Shown: positions 40,396 through 52,221 of the stretch, one piece after another
How the letters are laid out: every line of letters starts with the position of its first letter
Position numbering within the stretch: position 1 is the stretch's first letter
NCBI GenBank assembly: GCA_013407085.1
Contig: JACCGJ010013241.1
Coordinates: 35,371-99,370 of the forward strand
Reading direction: 5' to 3'
DNA from: Atriophallophorus winterbourni
Lineage: Eukaryota > Platyhelminthes > Trematoda > Plagiorchiida > Microphallidae
Length of the DNA: 64,000 nucleotides
Translations under genes and position numbers: made by a program
Notes under the pieces: generated by a model
Told to the model about the DNA's origin: nothing
Databases searched by the model: none
The model's input: the letters and a program-made list of their open reading frames with translations, nothing else

Positions 40396-40625
40396 AGTAT
40401 GAAAGCACAAGCCTGATCCAGGCAAAGTGCCGCACAGTCAGAGACTGCACGTGGGCTAAGATACTGTCAGGTTGCCCAGGCTTAGACAGATATGAGGGGA
40501 AAATAGAAATGGTAGTGAGACTCCAGCGTGTATTCGCATGCAGCTCACCACCGTTGGCCAATCAATTTAGCACGATGTTAGCCGCACAGCACAAAAATGC
40601 TGCACGATTGCACATCCGTGCACAT
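40396..40625 (-). repeat. Repeat A copy 15, near consensus
   Basis: One of the cleanest copies: AGTATGAAAGCACAAGCCTG, ATCCAGGCAAAGTGCCGCAC, AGACTGCACGTGGGCTAAGA, TTGCCCAGGCTTAGACAGAT, GAGACTCCAGCGTGTATTCG, CAATTTAGCACGATGTTAGC and ...TGCACGATTGCACATCCGTG. Useful as a reference for the family. Confidence 0.92.
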
Positions 40626-40794
40626 CGAAACGCAAGACAATAACGCCTATTTCAAGTTCAAGTTGAACAGGGCTGAAGGTGGTTAAAATCCAATCACGCG
40701 CCCACATTTCTTTCGGCGGTATGCGGTTGAGCACCCGGCAGTTTGATATTGAGTAGACAGTTCGTACGTTTCACACATTCTTGTTTCCGGGTAT

Positions 40795-41240
40795 CTCATC
40801 ATCATCATTATCATGAAGCACAAGTCTGGAGCCAGACAAATTGCCAAGAAATATGGAGCAGGAAAAGCAGATAAGCAAGCGCTTGAAAAAAGGGAAAGCA
40901 GGCAAGCGGAATATGCAAAAGCAAATGCGCAAAAAGCAGCTTTTTTGTAGTTTCACTGCATGCTATTTTGCGGGGATTTTGTTTTAATATATAAAATATT
41001 ACCTGATAAAAAATTATGATACACATAATAAAATACACTGCCGCCACTGACTTCGGTTTGTAGCCATACCTCGTAAGGTTTCCAGCCGACTATTAGGTGG
41101 AGCCTTTGGACCCCACCCAGACAAACGAATACGCCCAACTGAGCCTAGCGCTACGGTGAGTTTTTGCATCCCAACGCGCACGTCGTGGACTGGCCACCGA
41201 TCGGTAACTCCTATTCGCAAGGCTTTGCGGAATAGGCGCG
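40795..41240 (-). mobile_element. RTE-like LINE family II, 3' end
   Basis: The plus strand starts with ATCTCATCATCATCATTATC (the tail), then GAAGCACAAGTCTGGAGCCA and the family II 3' UTR. The minus-strand ORF end follows with MQKLTVALGSVGRIRLSGWG, PKAPPNSRLETLRGMATNRS and QWRQC. Truncated at about 41240. Confidence 0.85.
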
Positions 41241-41274
41241 GGTTACGATAAACGGTGAGTAGGCATTCTTACAA

Positions 41275-41605
41275 ACATGTCCCAACGGGATATCTGGAAG
41301 GTAAGGTAGGGGTTCTCTTCACCAGAGGTCATCGATTTAGGAAACAATGCAATAATACGTGTGAACAATGTACGATGTATGACTACCTTGTATAAGGGAA
41401 TAAAGATAGGTTTTTGGCATGACAACGCTCAGCGTTGTCTGAACAAGTCGTTGTGAGCCTTGTTTGATGCTTCGGCACATTGAGTAGACCACTTAAACTC
41501 TCCTGTAATAGTAATACCGAGATCCTTCACTTCTAAGCAGCCGTTTTTTGATAGTTCCTTCGCCGACTCCTAGGAGTGTTGTCGCCAAAACAGTCGTCAG
41601 TACGC
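41275..41605 (-). pseudogene. CR1-like LINE RT C-terminus plus 3' UTR, remnant
   Basis: On the minus strand from about 41600 the text reads a KDLGITITGEFKWSTQCAEA-like segment, then SNKAHNDLF and IPLYKVVIHRTLF. This is the post-catalytic block of CR1-like RTs, seen as FKDLGVLVKTDFK and LPLYKALVRPHLEYC in the 42.0-46.4 kb element. Beyond the coding part lies TGACCTCTGGTGAAGAGAAC, a half-lost version of the conserved 3' hairpin. Confidence 0.65.
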
Positions 41606-42387
41606 AGCTATTCACCTCTTTAGGTGAGTATTTGGCAGTAATCTATTGTAAAAAGTACAGAAAATCTAAGCAATTCCAGCCCACTGAAATATTATCATTA
41701 CAATTATTACTTGCTGATTTACAAGTGCTCTCTTCGAGATTTTGAATTAAATTAAATGAAGGAAAAACATTGAAAAATAAAATTGGAATCAAAATGCGCG
41801 GTGATGTGACACGCATTTTGTGAAAAATACGATTTCAGTCATTTTTAAAATTAGCTATATGTGAATACAATAAAATTAAAAACACGTAAAACGTCCAAAT
41901 ATCTTAAAAATTATACTTTATCATGAGCAGTATCAGTATTAAAGTGCGACACGAAACATGTATTTGTATGTATATAAAATCAACTGCATGTGTTGCTCGG
42001 GAGCATTCAGTTCAGTTCAGTTCAGTTGCACAGGACAGTAAGTGGCGAACGAGCCAATCGAGCGTCCAGAATTTCTTTCGGTGGAAAGCTGCAGAGAAGC
42101 AACCACCACTGCCAAAGCGTTTATTCTTATTGTGGTTTGGATATCCTCGACGATCGCGATGCCAAGGGATTATCCGGGTTGTATTTAGGAAGCACCACGT
42201 AATGAATGATGCTGGAAAGATAAGAATACATTTCTCCTCACCAGTACGGTGAGAGGTCAGCTAAAGAAGAGTTGTGTATTAAACAAACAGAACTTTAGCA
42301 TTTACTTACTTACCAAACAACGATAAAAATGGTGAACAACCTAATCTTGCATAAAAATTAGGGGGAGAATTCAGGAAAAACCTTACC

Positions 42388-45190
42388 TCAGATGCGGTCC
42401 AAACCCTGCTTAAAACTTACGACAGAACTGCAGGATATAAGTTCTTCTGGAAGCCGGTTCCAGAAATTTACCACCCTGAGGCTGAAAAAGTTTTTCCTGG
42501 AGTCTAGTCTACATCGCTCCTTAGCAAGTTTGAGTGAATGGCCCCGGGTGCCCAGCTCAGGACTTAAGGCAAAGAAGTCGGTCATGCTAACGCCACTTAA
42601 CCCCTTCAAGATCTTAAAGGTTTCAATTAAGTCACCTCTCAAACGACGGCGCGTAAGTGAAAAAAGATCTAGGGACTTTAGGCGTGCAGCGTAAGGTTTC
42701 CCTCGCTGACCCTCAATCATGCGAGTTGCGAGACGCTGTACGCTTTCGAGTAGAACGATATCCTTCTTGTAGTAAGGGCACCACGCCTGGACACAATATT
42801 CTAAATGCGGCCTAACTAATGCCTTGTAAAGGGGCAGGAATACATCGGGTCTTCTGCTGGATAACACGGATCTCAGCCGAAAGAGAACTTTTGCGAGCAC
42901 GTTGAGCTGCAGCGGCGCATTGGTCCTCTCATTTGAAGTCCGTCTTAACTAGTACTCCTAAATCCTTAAAACGCTGTGTGGCGCTCACAGTGAGAGAATT
43001 GCCCGACAACTGAACTGAAATCTTATCAACCAGTGCTGACAAGAGTTGGCTCTTATTAAGCTTAAGTGGGATGTCCCACTGGTGTGACCAGTTTATGACC
43101 CGTTCAAGGTCGTGCATCAAGGTATCTTCGTCCGTTGATCCGATGAATTTCACATCATCCGCAAAAATGAATCATGGGCACTTCAATCCAGAGGACAAGT
43201 CATCAATGAAAATCAGGAATAGAAGAAGACCAAGTACCGAACCTCGGGGTACACCACTGATCACGTCGGTTTCATTCGACAGCGTAGATCCTACCCTAAC
43301 TCGAAATGTCCTACCTGTTAGGAAGGCCTTTATCCAAGCAAGTAGACTACCCCGAATGCCTTTTGCTGCTAGCTTAATCTCTAGAAGGCGGTGATTTACG
43401 GAATCGAAAGCCTTACTGAAGTCTAGGTCGAGGGCTTCAACAGGCTTCCCTTCATCCATCTTTTTAGTGGCAGTATTGAGAAAACTAAGAAGGTTTGTCA
43501 GGCAGGATCTACCCTTAAGAAATCCATGCTGAGTTACACTCAGTAGAGAATGCCGACAAAGATGCTGACAGATTTTGTCACGCAGCAGTTTTCCATTACT
43601 TTCGAGACGATGCTAGTCAGGCTGACAGGTCTATAGTTACCAACAGTTGAGCTGCAACCACCCTTGTGTATTAGCACGATTATAACTTCTTTCCACTCAC
43701 TAGGAACCATTCCCATATTCAAGCATGAATTGAAGAGCTTGCATAACGGTTCTGTAAGCACTGGGGCAAGATTCTTTATCATAATCGAGTGGATACCGTC
43801 TGGTCCCTCAGCTTTGTTGACGCGAACATGGATAAGTGCTTCATACACCTCGGATTCCATGAAGGACAACTCATCTAGTGCAGGAGCGCCAGGTAGAAGA
43901 TTAAACGAGCTAGACGGAGCAATTAACGAATTATCACGTCTTTGAAGGCCACTGAAGGACCTAGAGAAGGCACTCGCCTTAGACAGGTCGGTATCGGCTA
44001 CTTTTCCGTCCTCCAGATTTAAATCTCCAATGTTTTCCCTGGTTTTCCTTTCGATTGAGCGTAGCTATAAAATCTTTTGGGATTGGATTTAGCATCCCTA
44101 GCTAAGGATAACTCAAACTCCTGTTTGAGCAAACGCTGTATTTTAACGCAAGAGTTCCGAGTGGTTTTGTATCGGACCCAAGAACCAGAAGTAAGTGATA
44201 GCTTATTTTGCCGCCATAAACGATCTCGTTTACTGGTAGACCGACGAACTCGAGGAGTCCACCAGGGCGGCCTATGATGCTTTTTCACGACTTGCAGCGG
44301 AGCGTGCTTGTCTTGTAACTCCTTAAGATACTTACAAATTCTATCCCAGTTTCACTTACATTAAAATCGTTAGAGAACTGAAAGAAAGATTTTGAAGTCT
44401 GTAGAAGAAAATCCCAGTCTACAAGCCTAAAATTTCGTCTAGGGCGAGCAGTATGTTTGTGAAACCGCAGTACCGCTTCGAAGCTTATCATTACGTGATC
44501 GCTTTTGCCGAGCGGTGGTAGGTATTTTAAGAATCTAACGGCTTCGGGCTGGGACGACAATACTAGGTCGAGAGTGGATGGAGTACACCCATTACGAAAC
44601 CTCGTAGGATCACTCACATGCTGATGCAGCGCATGATCATGGAGCCATTCGAGAAACATTTCGGATGGCTTGGTGACTAAACCTACAGAGACGGCCCAAT
44701 TTATGTCCGGGAGGTTGAAATCACCTAAGATGAGTACGCTGGGAGCTGATTGAAACAACCTGTCGAGCGTCTCAATCAGCTGTGTAATCTCCTGCTGGGC
44801 TGCACTGGGTGTGACGTAGACACAAACAATTGCGAGGGCTGACTTGTAGCAAGTCAGGATACTCGTAACAACTTGGACGTTTTCACTGGTTAGGGATATA
44901 CCCGTTCCTGTATTGTGCAAGCCATACTCTAGGAGGAGTGCAACGTCACCGCCTCTCCTGTCGCCAGGTCTATCGCATCTAATGACGAGATACTGCTCGC
45001 TGATGTTTGTTGGCACATCGTCAAGCGCAGACAGCCATGTCTCAGAAAGTGCTATAACCCGGGGGTGCAACTCAGCCACACGAAGAGAGAGGTCAGCCCA
45101 CTTATTCCTTATGCTGCACACATTAGCGTACAGCACTGGGGCGCTGGTTTTGCGTGCTTCTGAAACTAACCCTGATTGGCCCTCGGTCAA
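42388..45190 (-). pseudogene. CR1-like ORF2 (endonuclease - reverse transcriptase), frameshifted
   Basis: Endonuclease, 45190-44285: VLYANVCSIRNKWADL, ALSETWL, LILGDFNLPDINWAVS and KSDHVMISF. After a frameshift near 44.3 kb a linker follows (WWTPRVRRSTSKRDRLW, NPKRFYSYAQSKGK). RT pieces: NKAEGPDGIHSIMIKNLAPV, GNYRPVSLTSIVSKVMEN, LDFSKAFDSVNHRLLEIKLA, VPRGSVLG and FIFADDVKFIG, with one in-frame TGA just before the F-A-D-D box at about 43170. The C-terminal part, 42900-42388, is intact (PLYKALVRPHLEYCVQAWCP, VVNFWNRLPEELI). At least three frameshifts and one stop make it inactive, yet the motifs are well kept, so decay is recent. Confidence 0.88.
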
Positions 45191-46350
45191 AGCACCCGAG
45201 GGAGGTGCACGTTTTTTGGCGTGCTACTTAAAGCAGGAGTATCTGGTTCAACGACCTCTTGCATGGGTGTTACGGACCGTTGACTAAAGATTGAGGCCGC
45301 CTCAATCGAAGAGCAACAACTGGAGAAATTTGCTTGGCTCCCATCTTCATTTTCGATAAGCGCGTCAACGTCGTCTACTCCGGACAGCCAGACTCGTAGC
45401 GATGAGCTTTTCGGTAAGATCTTAACGGATTCACTAGCGCTACGGTTTGCATCAGTCTTACGGATAGCAGATGTCCTTGAAGCGAAGTTTCTCCTATGTG
45501 GAGCGGAAGGGTTTTGTCTAATATGAGATGGAGGGTTGTCTGGCTTAACCTGAAGCTTGTCTAGAGTTGTTGTGGCGATGTATTCAGCCCTAGACAATAA
45601 CGCATCCCGATCCGCCTGGTACTTGAATTCTACCAGTATCGGCCTAGGGCGGTTATCCATCTTCCATCTCCCTACACGGTGAACTCGCACCGTGGGAGTA
45701 GAAGGCTTTAGACCTACCATCCGGATGAGATCGCTAATACATCTGCGATCAAAATCTCTTCGACTTTTAGATTCCCTAATAAAAGGCTCCGCTCGATTGA
45801 AAACTAGAACATTTCGGGTTCTAGTTTTTGAAGAGTAATAAGAAGTGCCATTAAGTGACTCAACTTGCTTACGCAAACCGTTTAATTCCTGGATAATTTT
45901 ATCCAGGTCGGGTGAGCCAGCAACATTTCCATGTTTCTTCCGTTGAGTATGGGCTTTACCTTGCTTGGTACGTTTTTGCGGAGTTTGGGCTACGTTTACG
46001 ACCTTCGGAGAGGAAGCTTGCTTTGAAGGACTAGGTAACTGGATAGCTACGTCTACATTATCAGGGGATGCCCTTTTTACGGCCTTTTTGATAGCACGCT
46101 TTTTTGAAGTCCTGGCTCTATTTACCACCTTAGGAGAGGTACCTTGCTTGGAAGAACATTGTAGCCGGCTAGATTTGTGCGCTATAGCGTTGCCTGCTGT
46201 AGTCTCAGAACTTATATTTGCTCTCACCACAGATGCATACGTTTGAGCGGCTGCAAAATCTGACGAGCTTCGCGACGTCATGCTATTCCTTGGCTTTTGG
46301 CAAGCGGCGTCAGTGGCAGCCTCGTGACAGCCGGTACAATACCACTGCAA
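45187..46350 (-). CDS. CR1-like ORF1 protein (Gag-like)
   Basis: About 387 codons are open to a TGA at 45189-45187; no clear ATG opens the frame. Near the start WYCTGCHEAATDAAC suggests the last half of a C-x2-C zinc finger, so the true N-terminus is probably cut off. A basic, low-complexity middle (RTSKKRAIKKAVKRA) precedes a short coiled coil (LDKIIQELNGLRKQVESLN). An RRM-like segment follows (RNVLVFNRAEPF, PTVRVHRVGRW, RPILVEFKYQADRDALLSRA). ORF1 proteins of LINEs bind their own RNA as particles; that role is inferred. The stop overlaps the start of the ORF2 frame. Confidence 0.75.
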   Translation of the reverse strand: MQWYCTGCHEAATDAACQKPRNSMTSRSSSDFAAAQTYASVVRANISSETTAGNAIAHKSSRLQCSSKQGTSPKVVNRARTSKKRAIKKAVKRASPDNVDVAIQLPSPSKQASSPKVVNVAQTPQKRTKQGKAHTQRKKHGNVAGSPDLDKIIQELNGLRKQVESLNGTSYYSSKTRTRNVLVFNRAEPFIRESKSRRDFDRRCISDLIRMVGLKPSTPTVRVHRVGRWKMDNRPRPILVEFKYQADRDALLSRAEYIATTTLDKLQVKPDNPPSHIRQNPSAPHRRNFASRTSAIRKTDANRSASESVKILPKSSSLRVWLSGVDDVDALIENEDGSQANFSSCCSSIEAASIFSQRSVTPMQEVVEPDTPALSSTPKNVHLPRVL

Positions 46351-46399
46351 CCAGCGGTATTTTGCATAAATCCCGTAGTGAGATTTATGTATGCCTGAG

Positions 46400-48790
46400 C
46401 ATCAATTGCTAGACGCACCCCAATCATCATAAAATTTAATAACGAAGATTATGCTTCTCACATCTCGAAAAACATGCATGTTCTAGCTTCTCTTCCTCAG
46501 TTCTCGAATGTGTTGCTTAAAGGTGACAACACACCTCTACAACGTGAGTTCACCCGCAAAGTTCCCAAGCTGGTGACGCAAAGCACTCAATCTCCACCTT
46601 GTAACAACAAGACTTCTTACCTGGCTGACATAAGTGTACTAACTGAAAATGTAACTATCGACTTAGACGCCGAATATCCTGCTGCACCCCAGGTCATCGC
46701 TGATCCACAAACTGTCCCTCGCCCAATTATTAAGGATAGCAAAAAATAAACTTCCAACATTTAGAGAAATAGCTCCCCTTCTCAACCAACGGCCAATTAT
46801 TAGGCTTCATATTAATGGCTCTTTTAGAAAAAGTAATTCTTGTTATTCTAGATAAACGTTTCACCAATTACATATGCACGCTCCCACCTTCAATTATTAT
46901 GGTCCCTGACATTTCGGTTCTCTTCATTCTGCATCGTAATCCTACCCTCACTCCACGCAGCATGGTGAAACGCCACAAAACCTTAGACTAAATAGAACTT
47001 TAACTTTCGTTATATTTATCCCAACTCTCAAACCTTTAAGCCACTACAAACAAACACCCATATAATTTCTACTTGGCCTCATCCTGCTCCACAAATATAT
47101 CCATCATACGCCCCCAGCCAGTTTTTTTCCAGACTATTTCCAACCTTCAAATTTTCTCCTTGTGTTTCCACCCATCTACAGGATGTAGCAAAACCTAGTT
47201 TCAAATCTCCGGCCCCTATCATTAATACCTCTCTTTGTACTTCCCCTATCCGCATCCTTCTATCTAACGAGAGATCCATTATTTCTAGAATATCCGATCT
47301 TCAATTTTTCCTATGTGCTAACCCGACTGATGTAGTCTTAATCACTGAAACTTGGACGACTGATGAAGATGCAGAAGCTCTTCTTTTCCTACCAAATTAT
47401 AATATTTTTCGTAAAAAATCAGTGCTCCAATCGTTGTGGTGGTTGCAACATATATATTACACTGGATATCCCGGCCAAACTTTATTCTTCTTCTACACTG
47501 GATGATACCAAGTTAAGATTAGTTCCACAATGCGCTTCGAAGATTGTATTCGTTATGTACGACGCAACCGAATGAGGCTATTACATATTCCGCTTACTCG
47601 CACTAAAGTTCGACAAAACTTCTTCTTAATTAGATATGCACATCTTTGGAATTCTCTTCCACTCCATTTTCGTATGTGCACTTCCACAGGTAAATTTAAA
47701 GCACTCGTAGAATATCTTACTTCTCCTTTTCTATGCGAAATTCTCAAAATAAACACCTCTATACACAGTATATTTTGTCACGGTATTCCTGGTTATTGAA
47801 ACAATTGTAAGTATTTTGTACATTAGCACACGCATAGAACAGTTCAAAATGTACAAAAGACATGGTATTATTAAGTGTCAGGTTACCTAAGTTCTATGTT
47901 TGTTGCATCAAAACCTGGGACTCGTAGTATATTTATCTATACTTATTGTATCTCTATTATATCTGTCTAGGCATGGGCAACCTGACAGTATCTCAGCCCG
48001 CGTGCAGTCTATGACTGTGCGGCACTTTGCCTGGATCAGGCTTGTGCTTTCACCTCACTTCACTTTACTAGGATTATTTCACCCACCTTTGGTTTAAACA
48101 TAGTTATCCTTATTGTTTCAAATCAGGTTTTTATCATTAACTAATTTCTCTACATAAAAAAATCGAAACATCTAAAACATTAATTTTTATGATTAGCTAT
48201 TTATAACGCTGCTGTAGTGTCAGGTTACCTAGGTTCTAGGCATGTCTCGTCACGTTGCTACACATCTTCATCGTAACCGTGCGTATTATAATCACTTTCA
48301 CCATATGACCATAACCTTAACCGTCATCTGCTTATATTTAACCCATTTATGTATGCAAATATGGTTTACCATAATGTATTTATTAAAGAAACAAAAAAGA
48401 AAAAACGACAAAAATGCAAAAAACTGTTTTTTGTGATCTTTTTTATCGTTTATAATCGATTTACAATTTCTCTTTGATAACCTCTCACCATGATGGTGAA
48501 AAGAATATCTTTCATTGTGTTCCAGTGTCTCCGACTCCCAAACCAACTCCGATACTGGCCCTTGCTCCTTCCGCATAAAACTGATCCTTCTATATGAACC
48601 GAAAGCCCTACTGGCGAACAGTTTTGGTTTCCCTTATTCGACAATTCTTCAACTTTCCTGGATCGTACAACCGGCCCAAACCTCATGCAATTTAAACCAC
48701 AATCTCTCCTTATCCCCTCCATTTTCCAATGTTACTTTTTCAATTTAACTTCGGTTTTTTATATACTTTCCTTAAATCACATCCACAAAC
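46400..48790 (+). mobile_element. LINE family M, internally deleted copy (arm 1)
   Basis: The ORF1 end (46474-46749, TENVTIDLDAEYPAAPQVIA) is followed by the start of an endonuclease (ISDLQFFLCANPTDVVLITE, TWTTDEDAEALLFLPNYNIF at about 47300-47400). At about 47460-47520 this jumps to the ORF2 C-terminus (RNRMRLLHIPLTRTKVRQNF, LWNSLPLHFRMCTSTGKFKA, stop at 47799). The 3' UTR holds a partial repeat A (47958-48052) and the conserved hairpin (48482-48508). Most of the RT is missing. Arm 2 has the identical deletion. Confidence 0.82.
47958..48052 (+). repeat. Repeat A copy 16a, inside arm 1
   Basis: Sense orientation: ATCTGTCTAGGCATGGGCAA, CTATGACTGTGCGGCACTTT and TGCCTGGATCAGGCTTGTGC, ending TTTCAC. 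5'-truncated. The same copy is found at the mirrored position in arm 2, so it predates the inverted duplication. Confidence 0.9.
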
Positions 48791-51700
48791 ATTCAGAAGA
48801 AGTCAATTTATATATTTATGGAAGAACTTTCTTTATTTCATAAATTTATTTTTACTGTGACAATTAAATCTTCATGCGAACCATTTCTTTTATAATTGTT
48901 TTCTTTTCTTTTCTTTTTTTCAATCCCCGCTTCAGAATCTATCGAATCCTCTCCATTTGCTTAATTTGTTGCAATCTAGATGAATCTTTATTACTGTGTG
49001 ACATTGCGCAAAAAAATTAACATTCCTACCATCGTAAATTTACCATCCTTTATTAAAAGGAAAAATATTCAAAAATTCCGCTTGATAAGGCCATTTTTAC
49101 AATTTATTTATTCTGTAAACATTGATAACCTGATCATGTTTCGCATGCCTGGGTTTACCAAGATTATAGTATTATCATTATTATTGATGATTCGATATAG
49201 ATCGATATACCTTCACTGGACGTCCTTATCGGCTGTATTTACAACCCACCTCCTCTATCTTCACATAATCTTGATGAGATAAAAATGCTTTTATTGAAGT
49301 TTCTCCGACCCCTCATAAAATAAACTTATAGCTGGTGATTTTAACGTGCCTTTTACATGCTGGAACTCCCCCCATCTATCTAGAAAATTCTCCTCTTTTT
49401 CAGAAGCAATCAGCCTACTAGGTTACACTCAAGCAGTAGATAAACCTACAAGGCAATCGAGCCTTCAAGACCTTATTTTCACATTGGGTCCTATTCCTAG
49501 TAATGTGCAAGTCATAACGCCCCTTCTTGATTGTGACCATGAAATGGTTACGTGCCACCTTCATCTTTATGAAAATCGGACATCCATCAGCACAGATAAT
49601 GACTGTCTTTATGTAGACCGGATAAAGTTTTCGACTTTAATTAGAAACTCTGATTGGACTGACTTCTTTATATCTCCAGATTTCAATCTCATCTCTTCCA
49701 TATTTCATAAAACTTTCTCTAGATGTCTTGTAACTGCATCAACTCATCGAAAGACTAAACCTATTAAACTTGATAAAATAAAACTTCTGCCTTTGTAAGC
49801 CACACCCTAGACTTTTATTCCTTTTTACGTCTCAAGGAACTTCTTAGCTCTTTTACAACAATTAAATTGCAGTTCATCGAGAATCAAGAAAGAATGGCCC
49901 TAAACAATGCTTTGAAGTCCAAGTCTTTGAACAGTCTAACAAAATCTCGATATAATCTGAGTAAACATAAAATGTCTACACTAGTGTTCTACCATGATGA
50001 TAAGGAATCATCTACATCAGCTCTCTAGCGATAAGTAAGCTTATTTGAACTATTTTAGTCAGTCATTCAATACCAGCGTATACCCTGTACTCTTACATCA
50101 AAATAATAATTCAATATTTATGGATTCCATCTCCTTTAGTTTACAAGAAGTTAGCGCAGTGTTGGCGAATCAAAGCTTCTTACAAGCCTGATATTGTGGG
50201 CTTTGTTCCAGCAATCTTGCAACTAAATACGGATGATATACCTTTAATTTTATTAAACCTGTTCAATATTTCTGGTAAATCTGGTATATTCCTCTTCCAA
50301 TGGAAACATTCTGTCATTATACATCGGCTTAAAACAGGGAACTCGCACATCGTCACTAATTATCGCCCAATTAATCACACGTTTTCTCTCTAGACTATTT
50401 GAAAAGTTGATCAAGAACGCAATAATAGCTTACTTGGGCCAAAACGCTTTCTCCATATTCCAACATGTCTTTTTAAATCAAAAGTCCTGCATTACCTGTC
50501 AGCTGGAATATTTGGACTATATAACCGCCCCCATACATCATGAATTAGCTGTACTGACAATTTTCTTAACAATTACTAAAGCATTCGATAATGTTCCTCA
50601 TTCTCTTCTTCTTCGGAAATTATCATCACTTGCTATTTCCAGGTCCCTATTTAGTTGGCTCTGTGCATATATTCCTGATCGTACCTTCTCCGGCTTCGTT
50701 AATGACATATCCTCTGAAACACAACCTATACCAAGTGGAGTCATTCATGGTAGCGTACTAAGTCCCCGCCTTTTTCTTATATATTAATGATGTGCAAGAT
50801 TTTGTAAAAAAAAACTCAGAGCTTTTCATCGTTGCGGATGATATTAAACTTGTCTTAGCTTTTCCAGCCATATAGATATCACAGGCTATAGACTTTCTCA
50901 ACAATGATCTTTCAACCCTTTCAAGTTGGGGCTCACAATGGGTGTTAGAATTCTAAACTCCGAAGACGCAATTCATGAGTATAAGCTGCTCAATACCCCT
51001 CGGTAGTATTATTCTCAACAATACACCACTCACACCTACAGAAACCAAAAATTACGATTAAGATATTCTTCATCTCTCAATTTCAACGAACAAGTAAGGT
51101 TTCTCATAGCAAGGGTTAGGCAGAATTTTGGCTGATTAATCGAAAAGTCCTCCTTCGTGAATGTTGACTTTTCACGTTGCTAGGCGTGACTGTATACTCT
51201 TAGAAAGCCTTCATCGTCGAATTAGCAAAATCATGTTAGGTTATTTTGATCCTTCATCCTATCAAGTACGATGCAATCTACTAGACATTAACCTGCTATG
51301 GTTACGTAGAATTCGTCTTAATCATTTTTTATTTCTTTCGAATCATCACAGAGCACCAAGTTGAGCTTAGGTTTACAATGCGCTTCCAAGATTGCAATCG
51401 TTATGTACGACGTAACCGAATGAGGCTACTAAATATTACCCTTATTCCTAATAAAGTTCGTCTAAACTTTTTTTAATTATGTATGCGCGTCTTTGGAATT
51501 CTCTTCCACTCCATTTTCGCATGTGCACATCTACAGGTAAATTTAAAGCACTCATAGAATCTCTTACTTCTCCATCGCTATGCAAAATTATCAAAATAAA
51601 CACTCATATAAACAATAGATTTTGTCATGGTATTCCTGGTTATTGAACCAATTGTAGGTATTTTGTACATTAGCACACGCATTGAACGGTTCACAATGTC

Positions 51701-52186
51701 CGAAATATATGGTATTATTAGGTTTCAGGTTACCTAGGGTCTATGTATGTTACATCAATACCTGGGACTCGTATTATATGTACCTATACTTATTGTATCT
51801 CTTTAGGCTAATTTTACCTTTCTTTTGGTTTAAGTATAGTCACCCCAATTGTCTCAATTCAGGTTTTTATCGTAAACAAATTACTCTATAAAAAATTTCA
51901 AAACATCTGAAAAAATATTTTTATGTTTATCTATTTATAACGCTGCTGTAGTGTCGGGTTACCTGGGCTCTATGCATGCCTCGTCAAAGGTTTCGACTTG
52001 CATCACATTAGTCTGTTTGTCAATATTGCCTTCCATGACATTTTCTACACACCATTATGTATATTGTTGTTGTTTTTCGCCTCCGTCGGTCGATGTCGAC
52101 CATGGATGTACATTACATCGCATGAATATCATGTTTTGCAGCTTTTGAATGACTAAACAGTGCGATTGGGGAGGAAATTATGTATA

Positions 52187-52221
<35 letters not shown>

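Larger units (their letters stand above)
42004..46397 (-). mobile_element. CR1-like LINE, nearly complete but mutated
   Basis: The element spans ORF1, ORF2, a 3' UTR with the conserved hairpin (minus strand CCTCTCACCGTACTGGTGAG at about 42256-42237) and a short 3' repeat, (TGAAC)n, at 42003-42026. Short 3' repeats and an endonuclease-RT ORF2 with GDFNLPDINW and FADD motifs fit the CR1 clade. The 5' edge at about 46397 coincides with the outer edge of the inverted-repeat arm. Length is about 4.4 kb. Confidence 0.85.
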
